A stretch of 64,000 nt of DNA from NCBI GenBank assembly GCA_946902875.1, contig OX336345.1:22041395-22105394 (forward strand), written 5' to 3'. Below the pieces are notes generated by a model. That model was given only the letters and a program-made list of their open reading frames with translations. It made no database searches and was not told where the DNA came from. Position 1 is the first letter of the stretch. Every line of letters begins with the position of its first letter. A program made the translations under genes and the position numbers. Below are positions 32,151 to 42,035 of the stretch, in pieces. The DNA comes from Nematopogon swammerdamellus (lineage: Eukaryota > Arthropoda > Insecta > Lepidoptera > Adelidae).

Positions 32151-32622
32151 CAAAAATAATAACACCAAAAACTAATAACTGTATAACCCTTCAAATGCCA
32201 GAGTTATAGGTCAACTAAAACCCCTAAAGTGCCAGGCACTTTTCGTCAGAGGGCGTGCGCCCGCGCACTCTCCGCCGACGCGCGTTCTAGACCATATTTA
32301 TAGCCATTTTTCTAAAAAAACCTATGTGAAAAGCCTATATTTTCGAAATGTACGTTAAATTTACTAGTAATTGTATTAGTAACACGTCTAGGAATTCTAC
32401 CGGTTTCAATCAAAACATCTAAAGAAAAAAAAAATTCGAGAGAAGTCGATTTTTTTTTCGACTCGCTTCGAAAACACGGTTCTCCGCAAATAAATCGTTC
32501 CTCAACTGTTAGAACTAGGTTGGTCTGAACTGAATCACTCTAATGATCATAGATCACACATGATCATAGGACCCAAACAATCAATCTACGAGCTACTTAC
32601 CAAATGCCCTTTCACACACTCA
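32151..32622. other. No gene; LINE 3' flank
   Basis: Contains 'agtgccaggcactttt' and 'cgtgcgcccgcgcac' short palindromes and AT-rich DNA. Probably the tail of the LINE and its flank. Confidence 0.35.

Positions 32623-32681
<59 letters not shown>
32623..32681. repeat. (CA)n microsatellite
   Basis: Nearly uninterrupted CA dinucleotides over about 59 bp, followed downstream by T-runs at 32767-32788 and 32822-32834. Confidence 0.95.
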
Positions 32682-32684
<3 letters not shown>

Positions 32685-33131
32685 CGCATTCATATCATCA
32701 ACTGAATCGAGAACTCAATCGACAAAGTTAATAAGGACTACACCTAAACCTCTCATTTAACACCTTTTTTTTTTTTTTTTTTTTTTTATATAGGCGCAAC
32801 TACCTACATTCACATTCATTATTTTTTTTTTTTTATAATCTATCTAGGTACATACATACCTACATACATAGCGTCACGCCTGTTTCCCCGGTAAACTATC
32901 TAGGTATATATCACTATACACTATCACTCTTCGCTGTTACATACTAACGAACTACATAGCACTTAATAAAAACCAACATGTTATTACTACATAAAATTGG
33001 AATATTTAGGCAATAATCAAAATTCATTTGTAAGCTGTGCTAAGTTGTGCTAATTTGTAAGTTGTGCTTTTGTGTTTGCTTATTTATTGTGTTGTTATAT
33101 ATTTCTATTGCACATAGTTGAATCCATGTAT
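32682..33131. other. Simple-sequence-rich interval, no gene
   Basis: T-runs and 'tacatacctacatacata' repeats. 'agcgtcacgcctgtttcccc' at 32870 is a fragment of the repeat seen at 36272 and 13880. No ORF. Confidence 0.4.
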
Positions 33132-33427
33132 CTTTTTTTTTTTTTTTTTTTTTATGGAACCTGACACGGTTGGCTACATCACCTACAACATCCGTGATGT
33201 CAGCCCATAACACAGGGTGAATTAGGTGCCATGTCAGTGCTTCCCTTCATTTCATGTCGGCTACACTAAACTGGACGGAAAACACGAACTATTTACATAG
33301 CCGTTTCGACCGACGCGACGTTTCGTTCAGTGCGGTGGTACCAACCCGGCCGGGATAAACTCTACCACCTAGTAAGGTAAGAAGGGAAGGGACCTACAGT
33401 TTAACGTGGAATCCGAACCACGGTATC
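33132..33427 (-). mobile_element. SINE family A
   Basis: Inverted copy: T-run, then 'acacggttggctacatcacc' and the reversed body ('aaactctaccacctagtaagg'), ending in the inverted B-box area 'ggaatccgaaccacgg'. The A-box end is truncated. Confidence 0.8.
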
Positions 33428-33723
33428 TATAAGAATTAGCCATATTTTCCTCTGGCACGAGCCACTACACTACAATTGTTCTTAAGAACAGGATAGGCTT
33501 AAAAACAGCTTGGTGTGTGCGCAGCGCACACCTGACTAGCTGTGCCTATACCCTTTTCATTGGTTTATTGTTCCACTGTTTACTTGTTTCTTACTAAATC
33601 TAACTCTATAGGTATTTTCAGAATATGTAAATAGAATTGTCTTTTTCTCATGTTGTACTCATTCTCTATGCCTACGGATAATAATGTAAATTAGCAATAA
33701 GCCAAAGGGAAATAAAGATATTT
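33428..33723. other. Unassigned interval before the RTE copy
   Basis: AT-rich apart from a short palindrome 'tgtgtgcgcagcgcacac' near 33512. It ends with the target duplication AAAGATATTT of the RTE fragment. Confidence 0.35.
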
Positions 33724-34134
33724 CATCATCATCATCATCATCAGCCTGTATCGGTCCACTGCTGGACATAGGCCTCTCCCAAGGCACGCCACCACACACG
33801 GTCTTCCGCTCTTCTCATCCATCCACTCCCGGCTACCTTTTTTAGGTCATCTGTCCACCTAGCCGGGGGGCGTCCCACACTACGTTTGCTTGTACGTGGC
33901 CTCCATTCGAGCACCCGTCTACCCCATCGGTTGTCGGGTCTACGACAGATGTGCCCAGCCCACTGCCACTTCAGCTTGCTTATTTTCTTAGCAATGTCGA
34001 CTACCTTAGTTCTTTGACGTATCACGTCGTTACGGATTTTATCGGTCAAAGAAATGCCGAGCATTGCTCTTTCCATAGCTCGCTGAGCGACTTTAAATTT
34101 GTGGACCAGGCCCATCGTCAGGGTCCACGTTTCC
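33724..34134 (-). pseudogene. RTE-type LINE, 3' fragment with target duplication
   Basis: A (CAT)n tail on plus, then sequence almost identical to 8549-8935, encoding WTLTMGLVHKFKVAQRAMER, WAGHICRRPDNRWGRRVLEW and SVGRPPARWTDDLKK. It is 5'-truncated just after GLVHK. The 10-bp duplication AAAGATATTT flanks it (about 33714-33723 and 34135-34144). It differs from the 8.5-kb copy at only a few residues, so both inserts come from a recently active source. It landed in the 3' tail of the SINE at 34139-34265. Confidence 0.8.
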
Positions 34135-34138
34135 AAAG

Positions 34139-34265
34139 ATATTTATTATTATTATAAATATTTTCTTCACAAAAAACTCATTGGTACATGCCGACCGGAT
34201 TCGAACCGCGGACCTCTCGCATGAGAAGCCGATGCCCAAACCACTCGGCCACCCGCCGCTTACCA
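34139..34265 (-). mobile_element. tRNA-derived SINE, second head type, with good pol III boxes
   Basis: On the minus strand the head reads GGTGGCCGAGTGGTTTGGGC (A box TGGCCGAGTGG) and, 40 nt on, CGCGGTTCGAATCCGG (B box GGTTCGAATCC). This is close to a serine or leucine tRNA. A short body ends in an (AAT)n tail. The anticodon region does not fold as a functional tRNA and an A/T tail follows, so it is called a SINE, not a tRNA gene. Confidence 0.7.
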
Positions 34266-34276
34266 CTACCCGCCGC

Positions 34277-36263
34277 AGGACTACCAGCAAAGTCGCTCTA
34301 CAGTCTCTTCAAGAATCTAGGCCCGCCAAGATCGACGCTAAGCTCATATATGGAGAGAGCTTCGAAAACGTCACTGGAAGCATCCTACAGATCAGTGGCG
34401 GCTGGTGACCTATGGGACTGGGTGTGCGCACAGCACACCCAGTCCCATAGGTACCTAGCGCACAGTGTGCGCTAACTTACTCGTAGTACTAAACCCAAAC
34501 GTGAATCTAATGGATACCGAGACGTGATTTTTTATTTTATTTTCATGTCTGAGTTAATTGCCCAAATTATGTAAAAGTATTCTCACTCAACAGATACATA
34601 GTTGAAAGACAAAATAAGGTAAGGATAAAAGTGATAAAATTATTAAAATGTAAGTAATAAAAATGTACTCACTTTTAGATTGAAATATCTAGGTATGGTG
34701 TTTTGAAGAACACGCCAGCGAATTTATGAAAATTATGAAGAAATCAGTCACACACACACACCACACACACTACAGTTTGATTGGGTAGGTCTAATATTGT
34801 TCTATTTATTTCGTTTTTAATATAGTCAACACTGAATCCACTCATTTTTATAACGCACTAGAAACACAACCAGAGTCCTAATTGCTCGAAGAACCAAAGC
34901 GACACTTCACTGCGCAGTGGCCACCGAGCACCGAGCCGCGCGGCCGCCGGGGCGCCTCCGCGCGCGAGGCGTGGCCGGCGCGCGCGCCCGCGCCCGTCGG
35001 CCAGCCTTGCCGCGCCGGGCAATGAAGAAAACTTCACAATGTACTGTTAACTGACGAAAAGTCGTTCAAACTGCTAAAAAACTGATTTGCAAAACATCCC
35101 GGCGCGGCAAAGATATATTACGTACAATATTTCATCTAAGCGGTGGCGGCGCGGCGGCGCGGAGCGGCCATCATCGGTCGACGCGACGACGACGGGTCTC
35201 GCCCCGAACTGAGATGGCGCGGCGCGCGCGGCGCGGCGCGGCGCGGCGAGCGATCGTTCGGATGATCGCGCGACCAACAACGCGAAAATAGCGAAATATG
35301 CAGTATCATTAATGTTTGTCGTAACATTCGAATATTTTATAAATTACCATTCGAATATGTATCAAATCGATATTCGAATAATTCAAATTATTCAATTGCA
35401 AACTCGATCTGTTATATAAATATAAGAAACACCCATATTCCAAAAATGGACTCGCCTGTCGGTGCGTGCTACAGCGTATGTGTAGGTACTTAGCGCTTGT
35501 GTGTGTGTGACTTCGACCCAGAGTTTGGATCGCCCCCGCCGCGCCCGCGCGCCCGCGCCCCCCGCCCGCGCGTGCCTTCGGTCGGGTTTACGATCTCGGC
35601 TTACTTCGGCTCATCGTCGGCTGGCTCGGTCGCGACGTGTCGCACGCGCGTCTATCCACAATATACTGTCCTTCTTTTTCCGTCGTGTGTCACACGCAGA
35701 AGGCCACACATAATCGTATGAATAGTGTTTTGTTTCACGCGGCGGGGCAGCGGCGTTTGACATTTTCTCATAGTAAACGTTCGCGGTGTTTTGTACTGCA
35801 CTCGGCGCGGCGAGCTCGGCGGCTATACGTAGTATGTAGTACGTATTACGTACAGCAAAATCGTGCCTTGTTGTCTAGGAAATAGGATCGGATAGGAATT
35901 CAGTTTGATATTTTTACTTCGATCGGTTTCATGGAGAATGTTTAATATTTTAATTTATTTCTTTCTTTCGGGTGAAGGCGTTATGTTTTGTGGTAGTGCG
36001 GCGCACGAACGCACTTAAGGGCCAGCCGCCACTGCTACAGATTATGGATAGGTAGAGAGAGGGAGGTCGAGAGCGGGACTGGTGGTTTCCCCGCGTCCTA
36101 GTCAACGCAGACTAGCTGACGAGGGCTTGATGCGAGCCGAAACGTGAAGCAAGCGCGGGAACTTCAGAGTGGCCACTCGCTAGTCCTGACCTCAATTAAC
36201 ACCCTCCTCTACTGCCGATGGGCCCGAATATGTTCAGTGAAGCCATCGCAAGCTTAGTTGAAC
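34277..36263 (+). pseudogene. PD-(D/E)XK-like repeat (third copy) split by hAT copy B
   Basis: 34277-34392 and 36043-36263 together match 23004-23336 without a break: 'actaccagcaaagtcgc' to 'ggaagcatcctacag', then 'tatggataggtag' to 'gttgaacaccttcct'. The hAT element sits at 34393-36034 with the 8-bp duplication CTACAGAT. Only the C-terminal part of the nuclease-like region is present. Confidence 0.6.
34393..36034. mobile_element. Non-autonomous hAT-like element, copy B, uninterrupted (1642 bp)
   Basis: The termini CAGTGGCGGCTGG and CCAGCCGCCACTG are flanked by exact 8-bp duplications CTACAGAT (34385-34392 and 36035-36042). It is nearly colinear with copy A but inverted. Differences are mainly small length changes in the GC-rich block near 35535-35575. 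Several open stretches exist, but none looks like a transposase (no catalytic or BED-finger pattern), so it depends on a hAT transposase elsewhere. The 1.6-kb inverted pair A/B lies about 27 kb apart. Confidence 0.9.
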
Positions 36264-36271
36264 ACCTTCCT

Positions 36272-36534
36272 ATCGTCACGCCTGTTTCCCGGTGGGGTAG
36301 GCAGAGACAACGGACCTCCACGTGCCACGATCCTGACACACCTCTGCCGCCTATTCCACTCTCATAATATTCTTCATATGTAGTAGTTACATGCTCGTCG
36401 GTTACGGGTACTACAACTTGACCCTTTTTGAGCACGTGCCCGATCCGGTCCAGGTACGTGCTTCTAGGGCCTAGGGTGAGTCTTCCACTGACATTTGCTC
36501 CATAAATTTCTTTCGTTAGTCTCCTATCGTCCAT
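36272..36534 (-). pseudogene. LINE C-terminal fragment (RLTKEIYGANVSG type)
   Basis: Minus-strand ORF with MDDRRLTKEIYGANVSGR, RSTYLDRIGHVLKKGQVV and RCLCLPHRETGVT. The motif resembles the conserved tail after the RT domain in lepidopteran endonuclease-reverse transcriptases. An inverted relative lies at 13772-13897. Both are short decayed pieces. Confidence 0.45.
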
Positions 36535-36592
36535 TCTTCCAACATGACCGAACCCAATTCAATAGTAATAAAAAATTATAGCAAAGGTTTAC

Positions 36593-37117
36593 CTCGCATC
36601 TGGTCTTCAAAGCACCCCCCATGACGCTCATATCCAGTTGCTCTTCAATATTTTTCTTAATGTAAGCGTGAACTTTCTGCCTTGTGACGGGGTCCAGTTT
36701 TCCATTCCTGCTGCCCTTCAGGCTTTCGAGGATGCTCGACGCCAGAGCGCCGCCATTTTTCTTCACGTTCGCCTCGAGGATGTTGTACATGTTTTCTAGA
36801 ATATTCTCCATAAATTTCGTTTTCACAATACAACAGGCGCATCCCGCGCCCGTGCCGACGTTGGAAGAGCAGTGGGTGGCGTCGTCGAAGTGACAGTTCA
36901 TCTCTTTAAGACACCGCGGGCAGTCTGTGCATATCTTTGCAATGTTCGAAGTGCTGCAGGTCTGATGGCATTGTAGACATTTGAGGTTAAAACATGAAAT
37001 TCTGTCGTCCGCGTCGGCGATTTCTTCGCGAATAAGCTCCATTCTAGCTTGACATCTCTCCTGGCAGTTCTCCATAGTTTCGGCCATCACTTCTAATTCT
37101 AGTTTAATAGATTCTTC
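36593..37117 (-). CDS. Host gene, large cysteine-rich exon
   Basis: The 525-nt exon (175 codons) lies between the acceptor TTTTTTTATTTCAG and the donor GTAAAC, phase 0/0. It starts EESIKLELEVMAETMENCQE, a coiled-coil helix continuing ARMELIREEIADADDRIS. Then comes a cysteine-rich module (CFNLKCLQCHQTC, CTDCPRCLKEMNCHFDD, HCSSN, GCACCIVK) with at least twelve Cys and several His, plausibly zinc-binding. The rest is predicted helical (FMENILENMYNILEANVKK, HAYIKKNIEEQLDMSVMGG). The Cys spacing is not a zinc-finger family I know. Location and partners cannot be deduced; no signal peptide is visible in this internal exon. Confidence 0.75.
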
Positions 37118-37299
37118 CTGAAATAAAAAAACAAATATTATATGTACATTAATCGGTGGTACCGTTGTGCAACACAATCAACTGAATGACATGAGTACAG
37201 TGATCTTGATATCGGGATACACGATACATCTTTGGAAAATAGAAATAGGTATAGTATCCCCGGCCCCCATGACAGTAAAAGGATGTGGCGCGGCATGTG

Positions 37300-37409
37300 A
37301 CTCGTGACGTGACGTGACGTGACGTGACGTGACGTGACGTGACGTGACATGACGTGACCATTCCATTCCGTTCCGTTCCGTTCCATTCCATTCCATTCTA
37401 TTCTATTCA
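37300..37409. repeat. Pentanucleotide repeats (GACGT)n and (ATTCC)n
   Basis: About ten GACGT units (37305-37358) run into ATTCC/GTTCC-type pentamers (37359-37409). They fill the short intron between the expanded exon and the 37117 exon, right against the splice donor at 37412. Confidence 0.85.
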
Positions 37410-37412
37410 GAC

Positions 37413-38503
37413 CTCAGCGTTGCGATCCTCCAGCTCAAGCTGCGCCTGCAGCAGTGCCTTGCAGGCGGTGGCGAGGTTGTCGCGCACGCCGCGCACCTTG
37501 CCGTGCGCCCCCTGCCGCCGCGTCTCGCGCCCCGAGCGCTCCTCGCGCACGCTCTGCTCTAGAGCTGCTATCGATTGCTCGATCTATTCTAACCTCCGCG
37601 TTGTGTTTCTCCAGCTCGAGCTGCGCCTGCAGCAGCGCCTGGCAGGCGGTGGCGAGGTTGTCGCGCACGCCGCGCACCGTGTCGCGCGCCCCCTGCCGCC
37701 GCGCCTCGCGCCCCGAGCGCTCCTCGCGCACGCTCTGCTCTAGAGCTGCTATCGATTGCTCGATCTATTCTAACCTCCGCGTTGTGTTTCTCCAGCTCGA
37801 GCTGCGCCTGCAGCAGCGCCTGGCAGGCGGTGGCGAGGTTGTCGCGCACGCCGCGCACCGTGTCGCGCGCCCACTGCCGCCGCGCCTCCGGCCCCGAGCG
37901 CTCCTCGCGCACGCTCTGCTCTAGAGCTGCTATCGATTGCTCGATCTATTCTAACCTCCGCGTTGTGTTTCTCCAGCTCGAGCTGCACCTGCAGCAGCGC
38001 CTGGCAGGCGGTGGCGAGGTTGTCGCGCACGCCGCGCACCGTGTCGCGCGCCCCCTGCCGCCGCGCCACGCGCCCCGAACGCTCCTCGCGCCCGCTCTGC
38101 TCTAGAGCTGCTATCGATTGCTCCATCTATTCTAACCTCCGCGTTGTGTTTCTCCAGCTCGAGCTGCGCCTGCAGCAGCGCCTGGCAGGCGGTGGCGAGG
38201 TTGTCGCGCACGCCGCGCACCGTGCCGCGCGCCCCCTGCCGCCGCGTCTCGCGCCCCGAGCGCTCCTCGCGCACGCTCTGCTCTAGAGCTGCTATCGATT
38301 GCTCGAGCTATTCTAACCTCCGCGTTGTGTTTCTCCAGCTCGAGCTGCGCCTGCAGCAGCGCCTGGCAGGCGGTGGCGAGGTTGTCGCGCACGCCGCGTA
38401 CCGTGTCGCGCGCCCCCTGCCGCCGCGCCTCGCGCCCCGAGCGCTCCTCGCGCACGCTCTGCTCTAGAGCTGCTATCGATTGCTCGATCGTATCTTTTGT
38501 ATA
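37413..38503 (-). CDS. Host gene, coiled-coil exon expanded six times in tandem
   Basis: The span is bounded by an acceptor (T-rich tract, AACAG) before 38503 and a GTCTGA donor after 37413. It is 15 nt plus six 171-nt units separated by five 10-nt linkers, GTTAGAATAG (15+1026+50=1091). Each unit is 57 in-frame codons encoding IEQSIAALEQSVREERSGRE, GARDTVRGVRDNLATACQAL and QAQLELEKHNAE, a long charged helix. Each linker begins GT and ends AG but is far too short to be a normal intron, and it shifts the frame, so straight read-through stops at the second linker. One unit plus the leader is 186 nt, phase 0/0, and fits both neighbours. Probably one unit is used and splicing leaves from a linker GT; alternatively the copies are an assembly or duplication accident. 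Confidence 0.6.
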
Positions 38504-39199
38504 CTGTTTGAAAAAAAAAAAAATATATTAATTTCACATTTTTATATCCTATCCTACCAAAGACATTAAACCCACCCTCTTCCATATAGACCGGACAACA
38601 AGAACAAAATCGTAATCTACTACTTAGATCCTAGTGGTACAAAGTCGTTCAGTCTAGCGCCACCAGTCCGCATGTGAGGTCGTATTCGTGTGCTAGAGAA
38701 AGAAGAAAATCTAAGAAAATATGCCGAGTTGCGCATTGCGGTATTGCAAATCTCGATATAAAAATACGACTGAACATGTAATCAGTTTATTTTAATAAGT
38801 ATTGTGTATATTTATTCAATATTTGAATATAATACATAATTTCCATAGATGATTCTAGAACAACGATCAACTAGGTCATATTGAAAAAATAAAAAGCGCC
38901 CTCTGTTATACAGTAGCTTTACTACTATTATAGTACGAGATCCCACAACCAATATTTTTGTCTCATAGTATTTCGTTCAATTGTCCTCAACCCGATACTA
39001 AATGTTTTTCGTGTAGCGTCTCCTGACAGTATTTTTTAAAAATGGCAACCAATTTGACCGAACCCTGTCATGGTATTCCGTTTGATTTTCGGAATCTTGT
39101 TGAATTACCGATCTAAGATAACCAGAACATGTTTTTCAGACGTCAGTAGCGGTGCGCGTACCAACCTTTACAAAAATGCCAAATGAGGCAAAACAAATA
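38504..39199. other. Intronic DNA, nothing recognised
   Basis: AT-rich with scattered repeat-like words. No ORF above background and no inverted ends other than those of the following mariner. Confidence 0.35.
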
Positions 39200-39227
39200 T
39201 TAGGTCCTTGCCTATGAAATTGCCGTT

Positions 39228-40262
39228 TTACCTATATAGAAAAAATCCAAATTTTTTTTTTATGAAAAATATATATTTGTTTAATCGAACGAAGTATTGG
39301 CCATTATTATCAATGCACTTTTGCCATTTTACTGGAAGTTCATTGATGCCTCTACTATAGAAATCCTGGGGATGGGAATCGATGAACTCTTTAAATGCGT
39401 TTTTCACTGCCTCGTCGGATTTGTTTTGACGTGATGATGTCACGTCTTATAAATTGATGAACACCGGCTGCACGCACGAAGAAGTGTAACGTTCCATCTA
39501 AACCTGTGTGTGCAAGCGAGAGCGCGATAGAGACCTGTGTGTGCAAGCGAGAGCGCGATAGAGAGGCATATACAATAGTTGAAAATACAAAATATATTTC
39601 TCCGTCTTTTGCGAGCCTCGAACCCGCGGTCCCTGCCACCATCACTGACCAGACGTGCAAGAAGCTGTAATGAATAATCCCGGCACAGGTCCACCATACA
39701 CTGACAAGCAACTTCTTTTGACTCAATTTGCGTTTGGGACATGGTTTGTCTGCCTCCCCTGTGTCCAACCAGTGTGACGGACGTTTTCGATTGTCATACA
39801 GGATCCACTTTTTATCACAAGTGACAATCCGATTCAGAATCCCCCCATTCCTGTGCTTATTCAACAAGTTAAGACAAGCTTCGACGCGATTTTGTTGTTG
39901 TTTTTCAGTGAGTTCATACAGTAACCAATTTCCGAGCTGTTTTATCTTTCCAATTTGACGTAAATGAATCAGTATCGTTTTATCACTTACATTGAAGGCT
40001 GCTGCTAATTCCGACGTGGTTTGTGATTAATCTGCTTCAACTATGGCTTTAAATTCATTGTTATCGACTCTCGTCTCCGGTCGGCCACGGGGCTCATCAT
40101 TGAGATGAAAATTTCCAGAACGGAAGCGATCAAACCAAAAACGCACAGTGCGTTCACTTGCCTGGTCCATACACGTCGATGATATTGCATGCCGTCTGTG
40201 CTGCGTTGGTGCTGCGACGGGATTAATATTCGAAAATAACGCGCAATTTAGATTTTTCCATG
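39228..40262 (-). pseudogene. mariner transposase pseudogene
   Basis: Helix-turn-helix region: TVRFWFDRFRSGNFHLNDEP, RGRPETRVDNNE, then TSELAAAFNVSDKTILIHLR. Catalytic half: NRIVTCDKKWILYDNRKRPS (first Asp region), SQKKLLVSVWWTCAGIIHYS. C-terminus: NAFKEFIDSHPQDFYSRGI and ELPVKWQKCIDNNGQYF. The HTH and C-terminus are diagnostic of mariner. It has a stop after VEAD, several frameshifts, and the segment carrying the later catalytic Asp residues is replaced by an inserted tRNA-like SINE piece. It is inactive. Confidence 0.8.
39430..39665 (-). mobile_element. tRNA-like SINE piece inside the mariner
   Basis: On minus: 'accgcgggttcgaggctcgc' provides a B-box-like GGTTCGAGGCTC. A directly repeated 38-bp unit (plus-strand 'cctgtgtgtgcaagcgagag') appears twice at 39502-39562. 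It separates mariner peptides that are adjacent in an intact gene. Confidence 0.5.
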
Positions 40263-40427
40263 GTCACAGAACCAGCGATGTAAAAAAAACCGAACGGTGG
40301 GAAAACAAATGAACAACTGATTTTGAAAAAAGAATAATTTGCCTTTATAACAGAAAATATTTGAAATTGGAATTCCTACGCAAAAAAAAAGGTAGCCACT
40401 TTCAAAGTTTTTTTAAAAAAAATTTTT

Positions 40428-40806
40428 TATGGAAACTGACACGGTTGGCTACATCACCTACAACGTCCGTGATGTCAGCCCATAGCACCGGGTGAACTAG
40501 GTGCCATGTCAGTGCTTCCCCCTTTGATCGTGCCGGCTACACTGAACTGGTCGGAGAAAATAAACTATTTACATAGCCGTTTCGACCGAATTTTCATTCA
40601 GTGCGGTGGTACCAACCCGGGCGGGTTAAACCCTACCACCAAGTAAGATTAGGAGGGAAGGGACCTACAGTTTTACGAGGAATCCGAACCTCGGTCAGCC
40701 TCCAACGGTCAGCGGTCACCCATCCAAGTACTGACCGCACCCAGCGTTGCTTAACATTCAATAGCGACAGTTGACTGTCTGCACCACTGAGCTATCGAGG
40801 CTGACA
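40428..40806 (-). mobile_element. SINE family A, full with tRNA head
   Basis: T-run, reversed body, then 'ggaatccgaacctcggtcag' and the inverted A box 'ccactgagcta' (near 40787), ending 'tcgaggctgac'. Very close to the copies at 168 and 53653. It sits near the right end of the mariner. Confidence 0.9.
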
Positions 40807-40861
40807 TACAAGTGGTCAGTTTTTTAGAAACGGCAATTTCATTTTCAATTTCAGCACCTAA

Positions 40862-41560
40862 TATTATAGCTCAAACAGTCTCAAAATCATTTTTACAAGT
40901 GAATTTGGGTCAATTGATCAAAACGGAATAGTAAATTAAATTTAACGATTTTATCGCTCATATAAAATCAACTATCATTTTGGTCGTTGGCTCTCGTCCT
41001 ATTAGACTATTGTCTTCATCTATCGACCGATAGATGAAATGTGTTCTAATTATGTGTTCTATATTACATCATGTTTTTGCTATTCAAAGCTAGATGGCGT
41101 ATTATAATCTTGAGCTCAAAAGGTTTATATGAAAATGTTCCCATTGTCCTCTCTACCTGGTTTTTTAATCTCTTTGTATCCTAGTAATATTATAAACGCG
41201 AAAGTTTGTGAGGATGGATGGATGGATCTTTGTTCCTCTTTCACGCAAAAACTACTGAACCGATTTTGATGACACTTTACAGTACTATAGCTTATACATC
41301 AGAATAACATATAGGTTATATACCATCACGCTAAATAGCCTTAGGGCTCAGCAGTATCAAATAAAGAATAATATGGACGGGAGAGAGAGAACATAAAAGA
41401 CAAGAAAAACAAAAGCCTCTCAACGTCACATAAAAACTTCAATTTCGAATTCTGTTCTTTTTTTTTAAATTAAATTTTTTTAAAAATTATTTATAATTGT
41501 TAATGTTGTTTATTTATCATCTCTTGGCAGTACACTGCGCTTTGCCAAGATTTGCCTTTT
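40862..41560. repeat. AT-rich interval with a common lepidopteran repeat
   Basis: 41180-41345 ('acgcgaaagtttgtgagga', 'ctgaaccgattttgatgac', 'ataggttatataccatcacg') is the style of a very common Lepidoptera repeat. No gene. Confidence 0.45.
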
Positions 41561-41700
41561 TTTTTTGACACGGTTGGCTACATCACTTACTATAAATAAA
41601 TACGTCATGTCAACCCATAACACCTTGGTGAGCTATGTTACACTAAGTTAGACGGAAAACACGCACCACGGCCAAACTCTTGCCCAGCTCCCTCAACTAT
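41561..41700 (-). mobile_element. SINE family A fragment
   Basis: T-run plus 'acacggttggctacatcac' and diverged body words up to 'gacggaaaacacgca'. Older and shorter than other copies. Confidence 0.6.
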
Positions 41701-41754
41701 TGTTTTCCGGCTCCGCAAACCGTACCTATAAAGTTTCTGTTGCAAACGGGATCA

Positions 41755-41960
41755 AGTGATAATTTGTATATCAAGGGTCTACTTCGTTAAAAGGGTAAGC
41801 CCAAAGAGTTGCTGCGCTCCTTTAAAGGAGCGCAGCGACGTAATACAAACTCTTTGGGTAAGCCTTGCCGTCCAGCGGGATAATGCCGCAAGTGTTCAAG
41901 GCAAGGCAATCTCTGCCGGTCAACCACCCTATTACAACATTTATTGTAGGTATTTAAAGA
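41755..41960 (+). pseudogene. LINE-type C-terminal fragment (VSLAVQRDNAAS) split by a tiny palindrome
   Basis: Without the palindrome and one duplication copy, the frame reads VYFVKRVSLAVQRDNAASVQ. That is the same motif as the minus-strand fragment at 62640-63120 (YFIQRVSLAIQRGNAAS), which lacks the insertion. Only a short piece of the family is present here. Confidence 0.55.
41802..41856. mobile_element. 55-bp palindromic mini-element
   Basis: The right arm is the full 33-bp arm of the 29758 element (GGAGCGCAGCGACGTAATAC...CTCTTTG). The left arm lacks 11 bp (CAAAGAGTT joined directly to GCTGCGCTCC). The exact 8-bp duplication GGTAAGCC flanks it (41794-41801 and 41857-41864). The homologous empty site is at 62725-62732 on the opposite strand. 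Confidence 0.85.
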
Positions 41961-42035
41961 AACAACACTTAATAAATTAATGAAAAAAAAAACAACAAAG
42001 TCAACTTGAACGCCTAGGTATCATGATTAACTGAC

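Larger units (their letters stand above)
39200..40861 (-). mobile_element. mariner element, decayed, with SINE insertions
   Basis: Inverted ends TTAGGTCCTTGCC(TATGAAATTGCCGTTT) and their diverged right copy, with TA on both sides (39198-39199 and 40862-40863). Without the SINE at 40428-40806 it is about 1.28 kb, the usual mariner length, although an inserted tRNA-like piece at about 39430-39665 replaces part of the gene. Confidence 0.8.

Noticed and set aside
34185..34262. A tRNA(Ser/Leu) gene on the minus strand
   Set aside because: A and B boxes are good, but the anticodon arm and acceptor stem do not pair properly and an A/T-rich tail follows, as in a SINE.
37354..38531. Plus-strand ORFs across the expanded exon
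   Set aside because: They are antisense shadows of the GC-rich coiled-coil repeat; the minus strand has splice sites and matching phases.
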